Shown here piece after piece: positions 51,692-61,569 of a stretch of DNA of 64,000 bases (positions are counted from its first letter, which is position 1; each line of letters begins with the position of its first letter). The notes under the pieces were generated by a model. The model saw only the letters and a list, made by a program, of their open reading frames with translations, did not search any database and was not told where the DNA came from. The DNA is from Natronosalvus amylolyticus (GTDB taxonomy: Archaea; Halobacteriota; Halobacteria; Halobacteriales; Natrialbaceae), in NCBI RefSeq assembly GCF_024298845.1, contig NZ_CP101156.1, forward strand, positions 2,046,001 to 2,110,000. Direction: 5' to 3'. A program made the position numbers and the translations under genes.

Positions 51692-52695
51692 TGAGAGACA
51701 CCTCCCGACGACGAAGCCTTTCGTGTTGGTGTCGACACCGCGGTTTCGGCCCCCGGGTCGGTTGTCGATGCGAGCAACTCATCGGCCTCGCCGTCGACCA
51801 GCATCGAGAACAGCGACTCGAGCGAGGTTTCCTCGATACGGATATCAGTGATCGTCCCACCGGCCGCATCGAGGGCCGTCACGATAGTCGCTTTGGCAGT
51901 CGGTTCGGTGACCGAGGCCTCGAGTCGACGACCGCCAGCGGTGACGTTGCTGACGCCCTCGAGTGCGGCGACGGTTTCGGCCGCGCCGTCGACTGGGTCG
52001 GCCAGCGTGACCGTCATCGTCGCCCCGTTGCCGAGCGAGTCGCGAAGTCCCTCGAGCGTATCGACGACCAGGAGTTCGCCCTCGTTGAGGACGCCAATGC
52101 GGTCACAGACGGCTTCGACGTGCTCGAGGATGTGACTCGAGAAAAAGACCGTCGTCCCCCGGTCGGCTTCGCTCTGAACGAGGGTTTGCATCTCCCGAAT
52201 TCCCGTCGGATCGAGCCCCGTCGAAGGTTCGTCCATGATGAGTAAATCGGGGTCACCCACCAGCGCCATCCCGGTCGCGAGTCGCTGTCGCATTCCCTTG
52301 GAGTACTCGCCAGCAGGGCGGGACGCGTCTTCGCCGTCGAGACCGACGCGCTCGAGCAGTTCCTCGGGGTCGTCGTCGGAGCGTTTCGTCTCGATAGCAA
52401 ACTCGAGGTGTTTGCGGCCGGTGAGCCGTTCGTAGACGCCAAACCCCTCGGGGAGAACACCAACGCGTGAGCTGATCGCGTCAGTCTCCGTCTGTGCGTC
52501 GTAGCCCAGGACGGTTGCCGACCCCGACGTTGGGCGAGTGAAATCCAGTAACATATTGATCGTCGTCGACTTGCCGGCCCCGTTCGGGCCCAAAAAGCCG
52601 AATACTTCGCCCTCCTCGACCGTCAGGTTGAGGTCGTCCACGGCGGTTACGTCGCCGAACCGCTTGGACAATCTGCGTGTCTCTATTGCTGGCAT
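51688..52695 (-). CDS. ABC transporter ATP-binding protein (ABC-2 partner)
   Basis: 335 residues. Walker A is FGFLGPNGAGKSTTINML, signature YSKGMRQRLATGMALVGDP, Walker B LLIMDEPSTGLDPTGI, and the switch His is in VFFSSHILEHVEAV. The C-terminal ~100 residues form an accessory domain (VTLADPVDGAAETVAALEG, IRIEETSLESLFSML) common in this exporter type. ATG 52695 (MPAIETRRLSKRFG) is preferred since family homology begins there. Stop and the permease GTG overlap in GTGA form, so the two are translationally coupled. Confidence 0.93.
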   Translation of the reverse strand: MPAIETRRLSKRFGDVTAVDDLNLTVEEGEVFGFLGPNGAGKSTTINMLLDFTRPTSGSATVLGYDAQTETDAISSRVGVLPEGFGVYERLTGRKHLEFAIETKRSDDDPEELLERVGLDGEDASRPAGEYSKGMRQRLATGMALVGDPDLLIMDEPSTGLDPTGIREMQTLVQSEADRGTTVFFSSHILEHVEAVCDRIGVLNEGELLVVDTLEGLRDSLGNGATMTVTLADPVDGAAETVAALEGVSNVTAGGRRLEASVTEPTAKATIVTALDAAGGTITDIRIEETSLESLFSMLVDGEADELLASTTDPGAETAVSTPTRKASSSGGVSQ

Positions 52696-52857
52696 GTAAT
52701 GAACACGTTCGGTGGGCCTAGCTGGCACGTTCCCGTCGGTTAAAACTTGTTATCTGACCCACATTTTTACAGTCGTTCCGGGGAAGCCAGGGCTCGAGTA
52801 CTGCTAACAGCCCACAGAACCGACGTGTTTTTTACGAGGGTTATCCAAGTCGGGATT

Positions 52858-53712
52858 ATGCCAACGACACCGTCTCGAGCCCTCGACCGGCTTCGCCAAC
52901 CAGAATACACCGGCGAAAACCGGTGTATTCCGTGCACGGTCGTCAACGTCCTGATTGCACTCGTCCTTTCTCTCGCCGTCGGGTTCCTCGTCCCACCGGT
53001 GGGCTTCGCCGTCTTCGCGCTCTCGTTGCTCGCGATTTATTTCCGCGGCTATCTCGTGCCAGGCACGCCTGCGCTGACGAAACGGTACTTTCCCGACTGG
53101 CTGCTCGCTAAATTCGAAAAAGCCCCGCCCGGATACGGGATCGAAGGCGACGGCCTCGAGGCGGACGACAGTCACGGCCCCGACCCCCTACACGAACGGG
53201 AAACCCGGATCAACCCCGAGGAGACCCTCGTTTCGGCCGGCGTCGTCGAACCCTGTGCCGACGTCGACGACCTCTGTCTCGAAGACGACGCCCACGCGAC
53301 CTGGCGAGCGGCCATCGAGGACCGCCGTGAGGGCGACCGTGCGAAACAGGTCGCAGCCTTTCTCGACGCGGAGCCCGATAAGGTCGACGTCCGGGACAGT
53401 CAGCGCAGCAACCACGTCGTCGTCCGCGTCGACGGTCGAGTCGCGGCTCGCTGGGAATCAGACGCCGCGTTACTGGCCGACGTCGCCGGCTTCGACCTCC
53501 TCGAGCACCGCGTCGAAAACTGGGAGGCACTCACACTCGAACAGCGCAGTCAACTGGTCAGCGGCCTCAGGGCGTTTCTCGAGACCTGTCCGACCTGTAG
53601 CGGAACGATTTCCATCGACGCCGAAACCGTCGAATCCTGCTGTCGCTCCTACGAAGTGTACGCCGTTACCTGCGAGGACTGTGACGCGCGATTGCTCGAA
53701 GTCGACGCCTGA
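52858..53712 (+). CDS. Membrane protein with C-terminal zinc-ribbon-like domain
   Basis: 284 residues. The N-terminal LDRLRQPEYTGENRCIPCTV, with CIPC, precedes two hydrophobic helices (VNVLIALVLSLAVGFLVPPV and AVFALSLLAIYFRGYLV). A soluble acidic domain follows, then a C-terminal cysteine cluster (TCPTCSGTI, SCCRSY, TCEDCDARLLEV) likely binding zinc. It looks like a conserved haloarchaeal protein, with function unknown. ATG 52858 is supported by a T-rich box about 26 bp upstream. The codons for PEYTGENRCIP contain a perfect 11-bp inverted repeat. It is followed by sufS. Confidence 0.78.
   Translation: MPTTPSRALDRLRQPEYTGENRCIPCTVVNVLIALVLSLAVGFLVPPVGFAVFALSLLAIYFRGYLVPGTPALTKRYFPDWLLAKFEKAPPGYGIEGDGLEADDSHGPDPLHERETRINPEETLVSAGVVEPCADVDDLCLEDDAHATWRAAIEDRREGDRAKQVAAFLDAEPDKVDVRDSQRSNHVVVRVDGRVAARWESDAALLADVAGFDLLEHRVENWEALTLEQRSQLVSGLRAFLETCPTCSGTISIDAETVESCCRSYEVYAVTCEDCDARLLEVDA
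52903..52930 (+). repeat. Perfect 11-bp inverted repeat inside a coding region
   Basis: GAATACACCGG and CCGGTGTATTC are exact complements separated by CGAAAA, about 15 codons into the gene starting at 52858. In RNA this makes a strong stem-loop near the 5' end of a leaderless mRNA. It could also be an operator in DNA. Confidence 0.65.
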
Positions 53713-53757
53713 ACAACAGACGGTAGGAAAAGCGGGACTGGTGCGTTCCTGATCGAA

Positions 53758-53773
53758 TCCGGGAACTCCCGGA
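53758..53773. repeat. Hairpin between the zinc-ribbon gene and sufS
   Basis: TCCGGG and CCCGGA pair around AACT, 46 bp after the stop codon of the preceding gene and 60 bp before sufS. It may act as a terminator or operator. Confidence 0.35.
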
Positions 53774-53833
53774 TAACGGCGAAACCGGGATGGACCGAAG
53801 GAGTGTTTTGTCTACGGTTCCTCTCTTCGAGTA

Positions 53834-55078
53834 ATGAGTCACCAACAGGTCGAGTCCCTCGATGTCGACCGGATCCGGGCGGAGTACCCGATCCTCGAGC
53901 GCGAGTTTTCGGGGAGTCAACTGGTTTACCTCGACAACGCAGCGACGACGCACACACCAGATCCCGTCGTCGACGCGATGAGCGAGTACTATCGACAGTA
54001 CAATTCGAACGTCCACCGCGGTATCCACCACCTCAGTCAGGAAGCCTCGATCGCCTACGAGGAAGCCCACGACCGGGTCGCCGACTTTATCGGTGCCGAC
54101 GGTCGCGAAGAGGTCATCTTCACGAAGAACACGACCGAGAGCGAGAACCTCCTCGCCTACGCCTGGGGGCTGGCCGAACTCGGCCCCGGCGACGAGGTCG
54201 TCCTCACGGAGATGGAACACCACGCCTCGCTGGTCACCTGGCAACAGATCGCCAATCGCACCGGCGCGGACGTCAAGTACATCGCTATCGACGAAGACGG
54301 CCGCCTCGACATGGACCACGCTCGCGAGTGTATCACCGACGACACCGCTATCGTCAGCGCCGTCCACGTCTCGAACACGCTCGGGACGGTCAATCCGGTC
54401 GCCGAACTGGCCGACGTCGCCCACGACCACGACGCCTACATCTTCGTCGACGGCGCACAGGCCGTCCCGACCCGGCCCGTCGATGTCCAGGCCATCGACG
54501 CCGACTTCTACGCCTTTTCGGGCCACAAAATGGCCGGACCCACCGGTATCGGCGTCCTCTACGGAAAACGTCACCTGCTCGAGGCCATGCAGCCGTACCT
54601 GTACGGCGGCGGCATGATCGAGAAGGTCACCTTCGAGGACTCCACCTGGGCCGAATTGCCTTGGAAGTTCGAACCCGGCACGCCACCCATCGCGGAGGCC
54701 GTCGGTCTCGAGGCCGCCGTCGACTACCTCGAGGACATCGGCATGGAGCGCGTGCAGGCACACGAAGAACAGCTGGCAGAGTACGCCTACGAGCAACTGT
54801 CCGAGGAGGGGGACGTCGAACTCTACGGCCCCGAACCCGGCCCGGACCGCGGCGGACTGGTGAGCTTCAATCTCGAGTCAGTTCACGCCCACGATCTGGC
54901 CTCGATCATGAACGACCACGCCGTGGCGATTCGCGCCGGTGACCACTGTACCCAGCCACTGCACGACAAACTTGGTGTCGCGGCCTCCGCTCGAGCGTCG
55001 TTCTACGTTTACAACACTCGAGAGGAGGTCGACAAACTGGTCGAGGCTATCGACAGCGCCCGCCAACTGTTCGCATAG
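53834..55078 (+). CDS. sufS: Cysteine desulfurase SufS
   Basis: 414 residues, class V aminotransferase fold, group II (SufS/CsdA). The PLP lysine is K232 (FYAFSGHKMAGPTGIG). The catalytic cysteine is C372 (IRAGDHCTQPLH), in the short-loop arrangement of SufS. H130 (EMEHHASLV) and VDGAQAVPTRPVDV are also family landmarks. It takes sulfur from cysteine for Fe-S cluster assembly and normally passes it to SufU. SufU is encoded 1.4 kb downstream, with an MFS gene between. Two T-runs follow the stop. Confidence 0.95.
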   Translation: MSHQQVESLDVDRIRAEYPILEREFSGSQLVYLDNAATTHTPDPVVDAMSEYYRQYNSNVHRGIHHLSQEASIAYEEAHDRVADFIGADGREEVIFTKNTTESENLLAYAWGLAELGPGDEVVLTEMEHHASLVTWQQIANRTGADVKYIAIDEDGRLDMDHARECITDDTAIVSAVHVSNTLGTVNPVAELADVAHDHDAYIFVDGAQAVPTRPVDVQAIDADFYAFSGHKMAGPTGIGVLYGKRHLLEAMQPYLYGGGMIEKVTFEDSTWAELPWKFEPGTPPIAEAVGLEAAVDYLEDIGMERVQAHEEQLAEYAYEQLSEEGDVELYGPEPGPDRGGLVSFNLESVHAHDLASIMNDHAVAIRAGDHCTQPLHDKLGVAASARASFYVYNTREEVDKLVEAIDSARQLFA

Positions 55079-55100
55079 GTCTACCGCGAACGGAGAGCGA

Positions 55101-55119
55101 TTTTTTGGTCCAGATTTTT
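55101..55119 (+). terminator. T-runs after sufS
   Basis: TTTTTT at 55101-55106 and TTTTT at 55115-55119, 23-41 bp after the sufS stop, fit U-rich archaeal termination. This would separate sufS from the MFS gene transcriptionally. Confidence 0.45.
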
Positions 55120-55154
55120 GCTCGAGGGGATCCCAACGCGTTTCCGCGAGACAT

Positions 55155-56387
55155 ATGCCCTTCCACTCGCGACATGCGGTCGTTACAGCCGTGTTTCCAG
55201 GAGTCGTGACCTCGAGGGGCTGGCACTACCGCCAGACAGTGCTGGCGCTGTGTACGTTCGCCCTGTTCGCGACCATGGTTGCCCGCCTGGCGATCAGTCC
55301 ACTGGTTCCCGCGATTACTGCAACATACGGTGTTTCGAACGCGCTCGTCGGCCTGGCACTGACCGGAATGTGGCTCACCTACGGCCTGGCACAGTACCCC
55401 AGTGGGGTGTTTGCCGACCGGTACGGCGAGCGGCCGGTGATTCTGGTTGCCCTCGCGGGCACCGCGCTGGGCAGCCTCCTTATCGTCACGGCACCAGTCT
55501 TTTTCGTCTTCGCCATCGCGACGGTCATCCTCGGCGCGCTCGCCGGTCTCCACTTTAGCGTGGCGACGACGTTGCTCACCCGAACCTACGACGACGTCGG
55601 TCGCGCCATCGGCATCCACACGCTGGGGAGCACCTTCGGCGGCCTTTTGGCCCCCATCGCGGCCACCTGGATCGGCGTTCGATACGGATGGCGAACCGGT
55701 GTCGCTATCGGACTCGTCGTCGCGATTCCCGCGTTCGCCCTCTTTTTTCGGTACGTCGAGCCGACGCCACCTCGACGGCCCGACCTCGAGATCCGGAATC
55801 AGTTTCGCCTCGAGCCGTTGCTGACGGTCCTCTCCCGGCCATCGGTCACGTTCACGGTCGTGATTTCGGTCCTGCTCTCGTTTTCCTGGCAAGCGCTCGC
55901 CTCGTTTTTACCCACGTTCCTGGTCTCCTATCACGAATACAGCGATGGGTTGGCCGCAATCGCGTTCTCCGGTTTTTTCGTCGTCCAGGGGCTGACGCAG
56001 GTCAAAATCGGGCAGTTTTCCGACCAGTACGGCCGTGACCCCGTCATCGCTGGCTGTCTCGTGTTGGCAATTACTGGCTTGCTCGCACTCGTGATTCCGA
56101 CCGCCTCCGCTTTCGTCGTCATCGGCGTCGTCCTCGTCGGTGTCGGTCTGGGTGCGTACACTGCCGCTATGGCCCGGTTTATGGACCTGTTCTCGAGCGA
56201 GGACCGCGGGGCAGGTTTCGGGTTGACACAGACCGTCGTCATGGGTCTCGCTGCCGCTGGCTCCGTCGTCACCGGAACCGTCGCCGATCTGGCCGGCTGG
56301 GCCGCTTCCATCGCCGTCCTCGTGACGCTGCTGGCCATCGGGCTAGTCCTGCTATTCGGAAACTGGGCACTGCGAACGGGCTACTGA
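55155..56387 (+). CDS. MFS transporter (copy 1)
   Basis: 410 residues, twelve predicted helices. MFS landmarks are the inter-helix-2/3 loop FADRYGERPVIL (G-x-x-x-D-R-x-G-x-x), ALAGLHFSVATTLLTRTYDDVGRAIGIHTLGSTFGG in the middle and FSDQYGRDPVIAGC in the second half. It is clearly paralogous to the transporter at 62818: VLALC, ATMVARLAISP, VSN, PSG and SVATTLLTRTYD all recur. Substrate unknown. It sits between sufS and sufU on the same strand. Confidence 0.9.
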   Translation: MPFHSRHAVVTAVFPGVVTSRGWHYRQTVLALCTFALFATMVARLAISPLVPAITATYGVSNALVGLALTGMWLTYGLAQYPSGVFADRYGERPVILVALAGTALGSLLIVTAPVFFVFAIATVILGALAGLHFSVATTLLTRTYDDVGRAIGIHTLGSTFGGLLAPIAATWIGVRYGWRTGVAIGLVVAIPAFALFFRYVEPTPPRRPDLEIRNQFRLEPLLTVLSRPSVTFTVVISVLLSFSWQALASFLPTFLVSYHEYSDGLAAIAFSGFFVVQGLTQVKIGQFSDQYGRDPVIAGCLVLAITGLLALVIPTASAFVVIGVVLVGVGLGAYTAAMARFMDLFSSEDRGAGFGLTQTVVMGLAAAGSVVTGTVADLAGWAASIAVLVTLLAIGLVLLFGNWALRTGY

Positions 56388-56480
56388 TTCAGGTCTCGCC
56401 CGAGAGGAGACCACCACACAGCGGCAGACACCGGCCACCCCGGAACCCTTTTGGACGCGACAACCGTACCCGTACCTGAC

Positions 56481-56897
56481 ATGGGACTTGGCTCCGATAT
56501 GTACCGACAGCAGATCCTCGACCACTACAAGAGCCCCCGAAACTACGGGGAACTCGAGGATCCGACGTTCACCCACATCGGCGAGAACCCGATGTGTGGC
56601 GATGAGATTCGAATGGACGTCCGCCTCGATGGCGAGGAGATCGAACAGGTCGCGTTCTCGGGTGACGGCTGTGCTATCAGCCAGGCCGCCGCCAGCATGC
56701 TCACGACGGAGTTGCCGGGAACGACGGTCGACGAACTGCTCGAGATGGACCGGGACGACATTGTCGATATGCTCGGTGTCGAAATCTCGCCGATGCGAAT
56801 CAAGTGTGCGGTGTTAGCCGAGAAAGTCGCCCAAGACGGAGCCAAAATGTATCGCGGCGAACTCGAGAAGGAGAAGACGACGACCGAAGACGACTGA
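56481..56897 (+). CDS. sufU: Fe-S cluster assembly protein SufU (NifU N-terminal-like)
   Basis: 138 residues. The zinc and sulfur-accepting residues of SufU are present: C39 and D41 (NPMCGDEIRMDV), C64 (SGDGCAISQAAASM) and C109 (MRIKCAVLAEKV). The MYRQQILDHYKSPRNYG start is diagnostic. It accepts sulfur from SufS. ATG 56481 is chosen. The frame is open back to 56451 but starts there with TTG. SufBCD genes are not in this window. Confidence 0.94.
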   Translation: MGLGSDMYRQQILDHYKSPRNYGELEDPTFTHIGENPMCGDEIRMDVRLDGEEIEQVAFSGDGCAISQAAASMLTTELPGTTVDELLEMDRDDIVDMLGVEISPMRIKCAVLAEKVAQDGAKMYRGELEKEKTTTEDD

Positions 56898-56988
56898 TAG
56901 GGTTCGGTGTCGCGGTCAGCGACGAAACGTGAGTCGCTGGCCGGAGTCAGTTACGACGGTCTCGATAAGTGCCTTTTATTCCAGATTG

Positions 56989-57010
56989 GGAATTGAACGG
57001 TTTCAATTCC
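56989..57010. terminator. Inverted repeat between convergent sufU and radA
   Basis: GGAATTGAA and TTCAATTCC form a perfect 9-bp stem with a CGGT loop, preceded by CCTTTTATT. Located between two converging genes, it could serve as a bidirectional transcription end. An operator is less likely because no gene starts nearby. Confidence 0.4.
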
Positions 57011-57175
57011 GTAGTTTCAACAGCGAACCGAGACACCTCGAGCGTCCACGTCGTTCGAGGGTCGGTTAACAGATGACACAAACTCGGGGCGATTCGAGCG
57101 GTTGCGCTCGAGTGGTTCCATCCGAGCAGTCGATCGAGCGTGGAGCGGTACCGCGAGCGAAACAGTGAAAACGGG

Positions 57176-58207
57176 TTATTCCGGTTTCAGACCTTCGTCC
57201 TGGACGCGCATGACGGCCTCGCCGTCGGCGAGGTTCGGCGCGTCGACGAGTTTGACGATTCGCTTGTCGCCTTTGGACTTGCGGAGGTACATTCGGAAGG
57301 TCGATTTGTGGCCGAGAATGTTGCCACCGATGGGTTTGGTCGGGTCGCCGAAGAACGCGTCGGGGTTCGAGGTAACCTGGTTGGTGACGATGACGGCCGC
57401 GTTGTAGAGGTTGCCGACCTTGTCGATGTCGTGAAGGTGTTTGTTCAGTTTTTGCTGGCGGTTGGCGAGGTTGCCACGGCCGACGTACTCCGCACGGAAG
57501 TGGGCGGTCAGCGAGTCGACACACAGTAAGCGAACGGGGTACTCCGAGTCCTCGTGTTCGCTCGCGATCTCTTTTGCCTTCTCGGCCAGTAGCATCTGGT
57601 GGTTGGAGTTGAACGCCTTCGCGACGTGAATCTTCTCGAGTATGCTCGCGACGAGTTCGTCAACGGCTTCCTCGTCACCCGCAGACCCTTCGATTTCACG
57701 ATCCTCGAGGGCGGCGTCGATGGCCTCGTCGGGGAGACCGCGGACCATGTCGTCGATACGCTCGGGTCGGAAGGTGTCCTCCGAATCGATGAAGATGGTG
57801 CTGCCGTGGAGACCGCCGACCTCGTGGGGCAACTGGACGTTGACCGCCATCTGGTGGGTGACCTGGGACTTACCGGAGCCGAACTCGCCGTACACCTCGG
57901 TGATCGACTGGGTTTCGATACCGCCGCCGAGCAGGTCGTCGACCTCGTCGATGTGCCAGGAGAGTTTGCCGATCTGGTTTCGCCGCTCGAGGACGGTCGA
58001 ACCGGTTTCGAAGCCGCCGATATCTGCTGCGTCACGGGCGGCGCGAACGATGTCGCCAGCAGTCGATTCGCCGACGTCGGCGGTGTTCGAGAGTTCGGAG
58101 GGAGACGCGACGGCCAGGCTCTGGAAGGAGTCGTACCCGGCGTCAGTGAGTTTGTCTGCAGTTGCCGGTCCTACACCGGGGAGTGTCTCGAGATCTACTT
58201 CGGGCAT
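57176..58207 (-). CDS. radA: RadA recombinase
   Basis: 343 residues, archaeal Rad51/RecA-family strand-exchange protein. The N-terminal helix-hairpin-helix ([20 protein letters not shown]) is followed by the linker polymerisation region, Walker A GEFGSGKS at 107-114, Walker [16 protein letters not shown] and the L2 region [25 protein letters not shown] (landmarks [16 protein letters not shown]). No intein is present. A TATA box 25-30 bp upstream of ATG 58207 gives a leaderless transcript. It is the central homologous-recombination enzyme of the cell. Confidence 0.97.
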   Translation of the reverse strand: MPEVDLETLPGVGPATADKLTDAGYDSFQSLAVASPSELSNTADVGESTAGDIVRAARDAADIGGFETGSTVLERRNQIGKLSWHIDEVDDLLGGGIETQSITEVYGEFGSGKSQVTHQMAVNVQLPHEVGGLHGSTIFIDSEDTFRPERIDDMVRGLPDEAIDAALEDREIEGSAGDEEAVDELVASILEKIHVAKAFNSNHQMLLAEKAKEIASEHEDSEYPVRLLCVDSLTAHFRAEYVGRGNLANRQQKLNKHLHDIDKVGNLYNAAVIVTNQVTSNPDAFFGDPTKPIGGNILGHKSTFRMYLRKSKGDKRIVKLVDAPNLADGEAVMRVQDEGLKPE

Positions 58208-58230
58208 AGCTGGGGGTTGTGCCGGATGGG

Positions 58231-58237
58231 GTATAAA
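58231..58237 (-). promoter_or_regulatory. TATA box of radA
   Basis: TTTATAC on the minus strand lies 24-30 bp upstream of the radA ATG, the position expected for a leaderless haloarchaeal message. Confidence 0.65.
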
Positions 58238-58460
58238 CCCTCGTTAACACCAAAGTGGAAGTGAAAGTGGCCGACTGCTTGCCGGTGAAAAAGCGAGTGC
58301 AACGAAGGTTTGTATACCATCGAGCCGAGAACGGGAAGAAGTCGAGAACGACGGTGACCCCGGAAACAGGAGTTTCGGGAACAGCGAGGGTGCGACAACG
58401 GGAACGGGGAGACAGGACAGGCGGACTGAGAAAGCAAGGACTTGAGCTTTCGAGTGAGCG

Positions 58461-59519
58461 TCAGGGCCAGGTCAACCTGGTGAGAACGCCCGCCTCGTCA
58501 CCCACGAAGAGGTCGCCCTCGGCCAGCGGCGCTGGCGTGGCCGCGATGGGGGCCTCGAGGGGCAGGTGCCAGGTGAAATCGAGGTCCTTGAGGTCCACCC
58601 CGTAGAGGCCGCCGGTGTCGTCGCCGACGAAGGCGTTCTCGCCGACGCAGACGGGGTCGGTGGTGGGCGCACCGTCGAGTCCGAGGCCGGCTTTCGAAAA
58701 CAGCCAGCCGCGACGCTTGCGGTTGCCGAAGGTGGTATCGGTGATGTGCAACGTTTCGTCGGCAGCGGTGACCAACAGCGTGTCCCGGTCCTCGAGGACC
58801 GTCGGCGCGGACGCAAACGGTGCGCGAATTTCATACGAGAACCAGGTCTGGCCCGACTCGGGATCGAGTGCGAGCAGCGTGCCGCTGTCGTCTGCGACGT
58901 AAGCGCGGTCGTCAGTCAGCGTCGGGCCACCCACGACCACGCCGTCGGTAGGCGCACTCCAGGCCGTCTCCCCCGAACCCAACTCGAGGGCGTGGACCTG
59001 CTCGTCTCGCGTCGCCACGTAGACGTGACTCGAGCCGACCGCTGGTGCACCGACCGGCGGCGAGCCGAGGTCCCGCGTCCAGATCTCCTCGCCACCCTCG
59101 ACGCGAAACGCCGTGAGTCCGTCGCTCGAGCCGACGAGGCCGAGGTTCCCGTCGACCGTGGGTGGCGTCGTATAGAGGCCGTCTATCTGTCGCTCCCACT
59201 CGGCTGTGCCACGCGCCGAGTCGATACCGACCAGTCGGTCGTCGAGCACGAGACAGAGGTGATACCCGCTCACTGCCGGAGCGATGGTCGTCGTGGTCGT
59301 CGTCTCGTACACCCACCGACGGCGCCCCTGCCGGTCGAACGCGTACAGATTCCCGGCGCTCGAGCCGACGTAAACGGTGTCGTCGTCGAGGATGGGCGGA
59401 CACTCGAGCGCGCCGCTGAGTTCGACCTGCCAGGCCTGCGTCGGCCGAGTTGTCAGCCCCGCCCCATCTATCCGCGAGCGGTTTCGTTCGTCGCCTCGAA
59501 ACTGGTTCCAGCCGTTCAC
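58461..59519 (-). CDS. PQQ-type beta-propeller repeat protein
   Basis: 352 residues from a GTG at 59519 (reads [16 protein letters not shown]). WNQFRGD is the usual beginning of these proteins. Propeller blades repeat as [79 protein letters not shown] and [26 protein letters not shown] (landmarks [32 protein letters not shown]). There are no PQQ-dehydrogenase catalytic residues, so binding or scaffold function is likelier. It lacks a signal peptide from this start. CTTATC about 27 bp upstream supports the GTG. Confidence 0.82.
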   Translation of the reverse strand: MNGWNQFRGDERNRSRIDGAGLTTRPTQAWQVELSGALECPPILDDDTVYVGSSAGNLYAFDRQGRRRWVYETTTTTTIAPAVSGYHLCLVLDDRLVGIDSARGTAEWERQIDGLYTTPPTVDGNLGLVGSSDGLTAFRVEGGEEIWTRDLGSPPVGAPAVGSSHVYVATRDEQVHALELGSGETAWSAPTDGVVVGGPTLTDDRAYVADDSGTLLALDPESGQTWFSYEIRAPFASAPTVLEDRDTLLVTAADETLHITDTTFGNRKRRGWLFSKAGLGLDGAPTTDPVCVGENAFVGDDTGGLYGVDLKDLDFTWHLPLEAPIAATPAPLAEGDLFVGDEAGVLTRLTWP

Positions 59520-59629
59520 TACTACCCGCTTTCGAGGCGAATCGGATAAGCGATGCCTTCGCACTCGAGGGACCGACACGACCGACCGCGGACGGTACAC
59601 TGAAATCGCTCGACCGGCTAGGGCCGCCG

Positions 59630-61489
59630 ATGAACGCCGAGGCGGTTCGTGAACGGGCGTCGGCACTGCCGACAGAGCCCGGCGTCTACCAGTTTCGGGC
59701 CGACGGAACCACGCTCTACGTGGGCAAGGCCGTCGACATCCGTACACGAGTTCGCTCCTACGCCGACCCACGCAGTGCTCGAATCCGGCGGATGGTCGAC
59801 CGGGCCGACGAAGTCGATATCGCCGTCACGGACACCGAAACCCAGGCGCTGTTGCTCGAGGCGAACCTCATCAAGCGCCACCAGCCTCGATACAACGTTC
59901 GGCTCAAAGACGACAAGTCCTACCCGATGGTTCAGCTGACGGCCCACGAGGCCCCACGAATCGAGATTACGCGGGACCCGAATACCGACCCCGCCAAGAG
60001 CCGAGGGAAGGCTACACCGGCGGCGACTCGAGGAAACGGGTTGGCGAGCAGTCGGCCGAACGGATCGACTGGCGGCCGGGAGAACGGGTCGACCGGCGCG
60101 GCCGCGACCGTCTTCGGCCCGTTCACCGACAAGGGCCGCCTCGAGACCGTCGTCAAGGCTATCCGTGAAACCTACGGCCTGCGCGGCTGTTCAGATCACA
60201 AGTACGCCGGCCGAGATCGGCCCTGTCTGGACTACGAAATGGGACTGTGCACTGCCCCCTGTACCGGCGAAATCGGCCACGAGAGCTACGCCGAAGACGT
60301 AGCCGCTGTGACCCGATTCTTTGACGGCGAAACGGGCATCCTCGCCGACCCGTTACGCCGACAGATGGAGGCCGCCGCCGAAAGCGAGAACTTCGAACGC
60401 GCCGCTCACCTTCGTGACCGGCTCGAGGCCGTCGAAGCGATTCACGGCGAGGGGAGCGCGGCCGTCCAGTCGGTGGGCGACGAGCGCGTCGTCGACGTCA
60501 TCGGCGTCGCGATTCGCGGTGCCGAGGCCACCGTCGCCCGACTCCGCTCCGAAGGGGGGAAACTCGTCGAGCGTGACCGCCACACGCTCGAGGCACCCGC
60601 CGCTGACGACCCCGAAGCAGGTGGCGTCCCGGGCGTCCTGGCAGCGTTTCTCGTCCAGTACTACGCCGAGCGACGGCTTCCGGACGCCCTCTTGCTCCCC
60701 GAACGTCACGGCGACGACGAGGTGTCGGCCTGGCTCGAGGGCGAGGGCGTCGCCGTCCGCGTCCCCGGCGCTGGGCGGGAAGCGACCCTCGTCGAACTCG
60801 CGTTGAAAAACGCCCGACAGAACGTCGGTCGACGGGACGAGTGTGGCCTGCTCGCCGAGGCACTCGGCCTCGAGCGCGCCAGCAGGCTCGAAGGGTTCGA
60901 CGTGAGCCACGCGCAGGGAACGGCAGCCGTCGGCTCGAACGTGACGTTCGTCGACGGCAGCGCCGACAAGTCGGGATATCGCCGGAAGAAACTGAGCGAC
61001 GAGAACGACGACTACGCCAACATGCGCCGACTCCTCGAGTGGCGCGCCCGCCGTGCTGTCGAGGGCCGCGACGAGCGGCCCGATCCCGACTTGCTGGTTA
61101 TCGACGGCGGGAAAGGCCAACTCGAGGCCGCTCGCGAAGCCCTCGAGAGGGTGGGCTGGGACGTTCCCGCAATCGGGCTGGCGAAAGCCGACGAGCGCGT
61201 GATAACCGCCGACAGGGAGTACGACTGGCCGACGGACGCCCCACAGCTACACCTCCTCCAGCGCGTGCGCGACGAATCCCATCGCTTTGCAGTTCAGTAC
61301 CACCAGACGCTGCGCGACGAGGTGTCGACGGTGCTCGACGACGTGCCGGGGATCGGTCCCGAAACGCGAAAGCGCCTGTTGCGTCGATTCGGTAGCGTCG
61401 AGAACGTCCGGGCGGCGAGCCTCGAGGAACTCCAGTCGGTCGACGGCGTCGGCGAGAAGACCGCACAGGTGGTCCAAAAGCGGCTGTGA
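59630..61489 (+). CDS. uvrC: UvrABC system protein C
   Basis: 619 residues. GIY-YIG nuclease domain at 14-95 ([27 protein letters not shown] variant). Zinc-binding-type Cys appear around [25 protein letters not shown], the UVR motif is [23 protein letters not shown], and the RNase H-like second nuclease domain has [21 protein letters not shown] and [18 protein letters not shown]. It ends with a helix-hairpin-helix pair ([31 protein letters not shown]). It makes both incisions in nucleotide excision repair. A Gly/Asn/Ser/Thr-rich insertion at about 118-158 is unusual. Confidence 0.95.
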   Translation: MNAEAVRERASALPTEPGVYQFRADGTTLYVGKAVDIRTRVRSYADPRSARIRRMVDRADEVDIAVTDTETQALLLEANLIKRHQPRYNVRLKDDKSYPMVQLTAHEAPRIEITRDPNTDPAKSRGKATPAATRGNGLASSRPNGSTGGRENGSTGAAATVFGPFTDKGRLETVVKAIRETYGLRGCSDHKYAGRDRPCLDYEMGLCTAPCTGEIGHESYAEDVAAVTRFFDGETGILADPLRRQMEAAAESENFERAAHLRDRLEAVEAIHGEGSAAVQSVGDERVVDVIGVAIRGAEATVARLRSEGGKLVERDRHTLEAPAADDPEAGGVPGVLAAFLVQYYAERRLPDALLLPERHGDDEVSAWLEGEGVAVRVPGAGREATLVELALKNARQNVGRRDECGLLAEALGLERASRLEGFDVSHAQGTAAVGSNVTFVDGSADKSGYRRKKLSDENDDYANMRRLLEWRARRAVEGRDERPDPDLLVIDGGKGQLEAAREALERVGWDVPAIGLAKADERVITADREYDWPTDAPQLHLLQRVRDESHRFAVQYHQTLRDEVSTVLDDVPGIGPETRKRLLRRFGSVENVRAASLEELQSVDGVGEKTAQVVQKRL

Positions 61490-61569
61490 GAGCGGTTGAT
61501 CAGTTTTCGAGCCCGCTTTGGCCTCATCCGAAACGAGTCACTCGAGCGCGGGCAAACGCACGACGTGGT

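Noticed and set aside
58255-58460. Short plus-strand frame upstream of radA
   Set aside because: Basic low-complexity peptide in the radA promoter region, without a start-site signal or family resemblance.
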